From Kitasatospora sp. NBC_00315 (GTDB taxonomy: Bacteria; Actinomycetota; Actinomycetes; Streptomycetales; Streptomycetaceae): a stretch of 64,000 bases of DNA. This document shows positions 62,040 through 64,000 of this stretch, one piece after another (positions within the stretch are counted from its first letter, which is position 1; each line of letters starts with the position of its first letter). The notes beneath the pieces were generated by a model, which saw only the letters and a list, made by a program, of their open reading frames with translations, did no database searches and had not been told where the DNA came from. A program made the translations under genes and the position numbers. The stretch is taken from contig NZ_CP108025.1 of assembly GCF_041435095.1 (NCBI RefSeq), positions 6,014,001 through 6,078,000 on the forward strand. The letters run 5' to 3'.

Positions 62040-62502
62040 TATGTCGGTCCCTTATTCCGTCTTCACGCCGGGGGGTGTCCCTCGGAGTGTCCGGTGCGTG
62101 CGGTATGCCCCCCCGGGGGCCGACGGCGCCCCGAAGCGGTCGGTCGGCGAGGCTATGTCCGTTTTCTGACGGTTGTTCGGTGCGGCATCCGGGCGCCCGG
62201 GAGCTTCGAGCACTCCTTTGCCCTGCGTGTCGCGGAGCCCGTCGGCCCTCGCGGCGGCTAGCGGGTCCGCCGTACGGGTGGACTGTGATCGGGAGGGTGA
62301 CGCCGCGCCCCCCGAACGGGTGAGGGGCGGGCGGGCCGCCCCGGAGCACAGCGCGGCGGGGAGCGCGAGCGGGGCCCGGTCCGCCCGCCCGCCGGACGCA
62401 GTTCGGCGGGATCACGCCGGAGGGGCTCGGGGGCGGGTGATCGGGAGTAGCATCCGGAACAGGTGGACGTGGTCCGGATCACATCTGAGGGAGCAGGGCC
62501 CC
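62040..62502. other. 463-bp divergent intergenic region (ctaE / receiver-like gene)
   Basis: It must hold the promoter of the ctaE-qcrCAB operon on the minus strand and that of the plus-strand gene. A TAGCAT box at 62448-62453 would serve the plus strand, followed by GAGGGAG as ribosome-binding site. No long palindrome or known redox operator was recognised for ctaE. No credible gene is present. Confidence 0.45.
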
Positions 62503-62928
62503 ATGGCGCACACGACCGACGAGACGCTCACCGTCCTCGTCTACAGCGATGACCGCAACACCCGCGAGCAGGTGCGGACGGCCCTCGGCCGGCGCCCCGC
62601 CGCGGATCTCCCCGAGCTCGACTACCTGGAGTGCGCGACCACGCCCGCCGTGCTGCGCGCGCTGGAGAAGGGCGGGGTGGACCTCTGCGTCCTGGACGGC
62701 GAGGCCGTGCCGGTCGGCGGTCTGGGCCTGGGCCGCCAGCTCAAGGACGAGATCTACGGCTGCCCGCCCGTCCTGGTGCTGATCGGCCGGCCGCAGGACT
62801 CCTGGCTCGCCGCCTGGAGCCGGGCGGACGCCGCGATCTCCCGGCCGGTGGACCCGGTGGCGCTCGCCGAGGCCGCGGCCACCCTGCTCCGCAGCCGTAC
62901 CGCGGGCCGGGCCCCGGCCACCCGCTGA
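62503..62928 (+). CDS. Stand-alone receiver-like protein with altered catalytic residues
   Basis: A 141-residue single-domain protein with a response-regulator receiver fold. The acidic pair lies in VLVYSDDRNTREQV and the phospho-acceptor aspartate in VDLCVLDGEAVP. The conserved threonine/serine position reads LIGRP, and the conserved lysine is replaced by arginine in AAISRPVDP. It has no output domain. Phosphorylation-dependent switching is doubtful, and it may work as a protein-interaction module. The ATG at 62503 follows GAGGGAG. Confidence 0.75.
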   Translation: MAHTTDETLTVLVYSDDRNTREQVRTALGRRPAADLPELDYLECATTPAVLRALEKGGVDLCVLDGEAVPVGGLGLGRQLKDEIYGCPPVLVLIGRPQDSWLAAWSRADAAISRPVDPVALAEAAATLLRSRTAGRAPATR

Positions 62929-62949
62929 CGCCGGCGCCGCCGCCCGGCC

Positions 62950-63016
62950 GCCCCCGTCCGCTCCCCTTCTCTCTCCCGCCGTCTCAACAGGAGAGAAGAG
63001 GGGAACGGGCGGGGGC
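62950..63016 (+). terminator. Terminator hairpin before trpD
   Basis: A 27-bp imperfect stem (62950-62976 with 62990-63016, about four mismatches) with a 13-nt loop, 22 nt after the receiver-like gene. It should insulate trpD from upstream transcription. Confidence 0.75.
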
Positions 63017-63036
63017 GGCCGCGAGGCGGCGCTCGA

Positions 63037-63042
63037 TAGGCT
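63037..63042 (+). promoter_or_regulatory. Candidate -10 box of trpD
   Basis: TAGGCT, about 55 bp upstream of the trpD ATG and after the hairpin. A GGAG ribosome-binding site lies 7 nt before the start codon. Confidence 0.45.
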
Positions 63043-63096
63043 GACCTCAAGGTTCCGGAGCTCCTCCGGTGACACCCACGAGAGCTGGAGTCAGCC

Positions 63097-64000
63097 ATGG
63101 TGAACGTGCACCCTGCGAACGGCGGCAACGACCCCGTGCAGGTGGTCCGCGCCTGGCCGGATCTCCTGTCCGCGCTGTTGAGGGGCGAGGACCTCACCCA
63201 GGCCGACACCGCCTGGGCGATGGACTGCATCATGAGCGGCGAGGCGAGCCCCGCCCAGGTGGCCGGCTTCGCGGTGGCCCTGCGGGCCAAGGGCGAGACC
63301 GTGGAGGAGATCTCCGGCATGGTGGACGCGATGTACGCGCACGCCGAGCCGCTGCACATCCCCGGCCCGGCGGTGGACATCGTCGGCACCGGCGGCGACC
63401 GCGCCAAGACCGTCAACATCTCCACCATGTCGGCGATCGTCGCGGCGGCCGCGGGCGCGAAGGTGGTCAAGCACGGCAACCGGGCCGCCTCCTCGGCGAG
63501 CGGGTCCTCGGAGGTGCTGGAGAAGCTGGGCATCAGACTGGACCTCGGTGCGCAGCGGGTCGCGGAGGTGGCCGAGGAGGTGGGCCTGACCTTCTGCTTC
63601 GCGGCCAAGTTCCACCCGGCGATGCGGCACACCGCGCTGGCCCGCCGGGATCTCGGCGTACCGACCGCCTTCAACATCCTCGGCCCGCTGACCAACCCCG
63701 CCAAGGTCACCTCGCACGCCATCGGCTGCTTCGACACCCGGCTGGCCGGGCTGATCGCCGGAGTGCTGGCCCGGCGCGGCGCCACCGCCCTGGTCTTCCG
63801 CGGCGACGACGGCCTGGACGAGCTCACCATCTCCACCACGTCCCGGATCTGGACGGTCAAGGACGGCACCGTCACCGAGAGCACCTTCGACCCGCGCGAG
63901 GTCGGCATCGAGCTGGCCGGCATCGAGTCGCTGCGCGGCGGGGACCCCGAGCACAACGCCGGGGTGGCGCGCCGGCTGCTGGCCGGCGAGCGGGGGCCGG
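63097..64000 (+). CDS. trpD: Anthranilate phosphoribosyltransferase (3' end outside the window)
   Basis: TrpD attaches phosphoribosyl from PRPP to anthranilate, the second step of tryptophan synthesis from chorismate. The first 301 residues are present. Motifs: [18 protein letters not shown] (PRPP-binding glycine loop), [24 protein letters not shown] (anthranilate site) and [18 protein letters not shown]. No other trp gene is adjacent. trpD also neighbours ctaE-qcrCAB in M. tuberculosis (Rv2192c), which supports the assignment. Confidence 0.96.
   Translation, partial: MVNVHPANGGNDPVQVVRAWPDLLSALLRGEDLTQADTAWAMDCIMSGEASPAQVAGFAVALRAKGETVEEISGMVDAMYAHAEPLHIPGPAVDIVGTGGDRAKTVNISTMSAIVAAAAGAKVVKHGNRAASSASGSSEVLEKLGIRLDLGAQRVAEVAEEVGLTFCFAAKFHPAMRHTALARRDLGVPTAFNILGPLTNPAKVTSHAIGCFDTRLAGLIAGVLARRGATALVFRGDDGLDELTISTTSRIWTVKDGTVTESTFDPREVGIELAGIESLRGGDPEHNAGVARRLLAGERGP

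Overview
The window comes from a very GC-rich actinomycete, most probably a Streptomyces or Kitasatospora. The evidence is strong G/C at third codon positions, frequent GTG starts, actinobacterial-only families (DUF3043, DUF4191, PspA with PspAA, an NsdA-like regulator, DUF2510), a bc1-aa3 respiratory gene set with a di-haem cytochrome c1, and leaderless-type promoters. No rRNA, tRNA, insertion sequence, phage gene or CRISPR array was seen.

Region 1 (1-10.9 kb) looks accessory. It holds the end of an unknown gene, a broken DoxX-like gene, a Tat-exported metallo-beta-lactamase-fold hydrolase, two tandem LuxR-type (LAL) giant regulators, and a divergent small-molecule operon (alpha/beta hydrolase, SDR, exported epoxide-hydrolase-like enzyme). 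That operon ends in a truncated cupin gene abutting the glnA terminator.

Region 2 (10.9-33.6 kb) is conserved core. It carries glnA with a textbook GlnR operator, an RDD protein, DUF4191, lipA and lipB, a GAF/PucR regulator, a hydroxybutyrate dehydrogenase-transporter pair, an NsdA-like regulator, an FAD oxidoreductase, a TIGR01777 epimerase, the lpd-sucB operon (E3 and double-lipoyl E2) and pepA. Lipoate synthesis, lipoate transfer and lipoylated-enzyme genes thus lie close together.

Region 3 (34-47 kb) holds a STAND-like NTPase with a predicted beta-propeller, cobUTS for the cobalamin nucleotide loop, a methyltransferase/DUF3043 pair, pspA-pspAA for envelope stress, nadA with a nested palindrome in its promoter, a quinone oxidoreductase, and an Lrp/AsnC regulator followed by a PLP decarboxylase.

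Region 4 (47-64 kb) joins Fe-S and sulfur functions (erpA and a NifS-TusA fusion) and adenosine kinase to respiration. ctaCDF and ctaE-qcrCAB encode the cytochrome aa3 oxidase and the bc1 complex; an L,D-transpeptidase and a YtrA-type GntR regulator lie between them. A degenerate receiver protein and the 5' part of trpD close the window. Gene content from glnA to trpD matches, from memory, the Rv2192c-Rv2220 interval of Mycobacterium tuberculosis.

Many transcription units, especially convergent ones, end in long perfect GC hairpins, usually without a U-tract. Several genes start about 7 nt after a TAGNNT box, which suggests leaderless mRNAs. No clearly new multi-gene defence or mobile system was found. 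The most interesting items are regulatory palindromes, the NifS-TusA fusion, the STAND/propeller protein, a 7-bp tandem array and a duplicated lipoyl segment.
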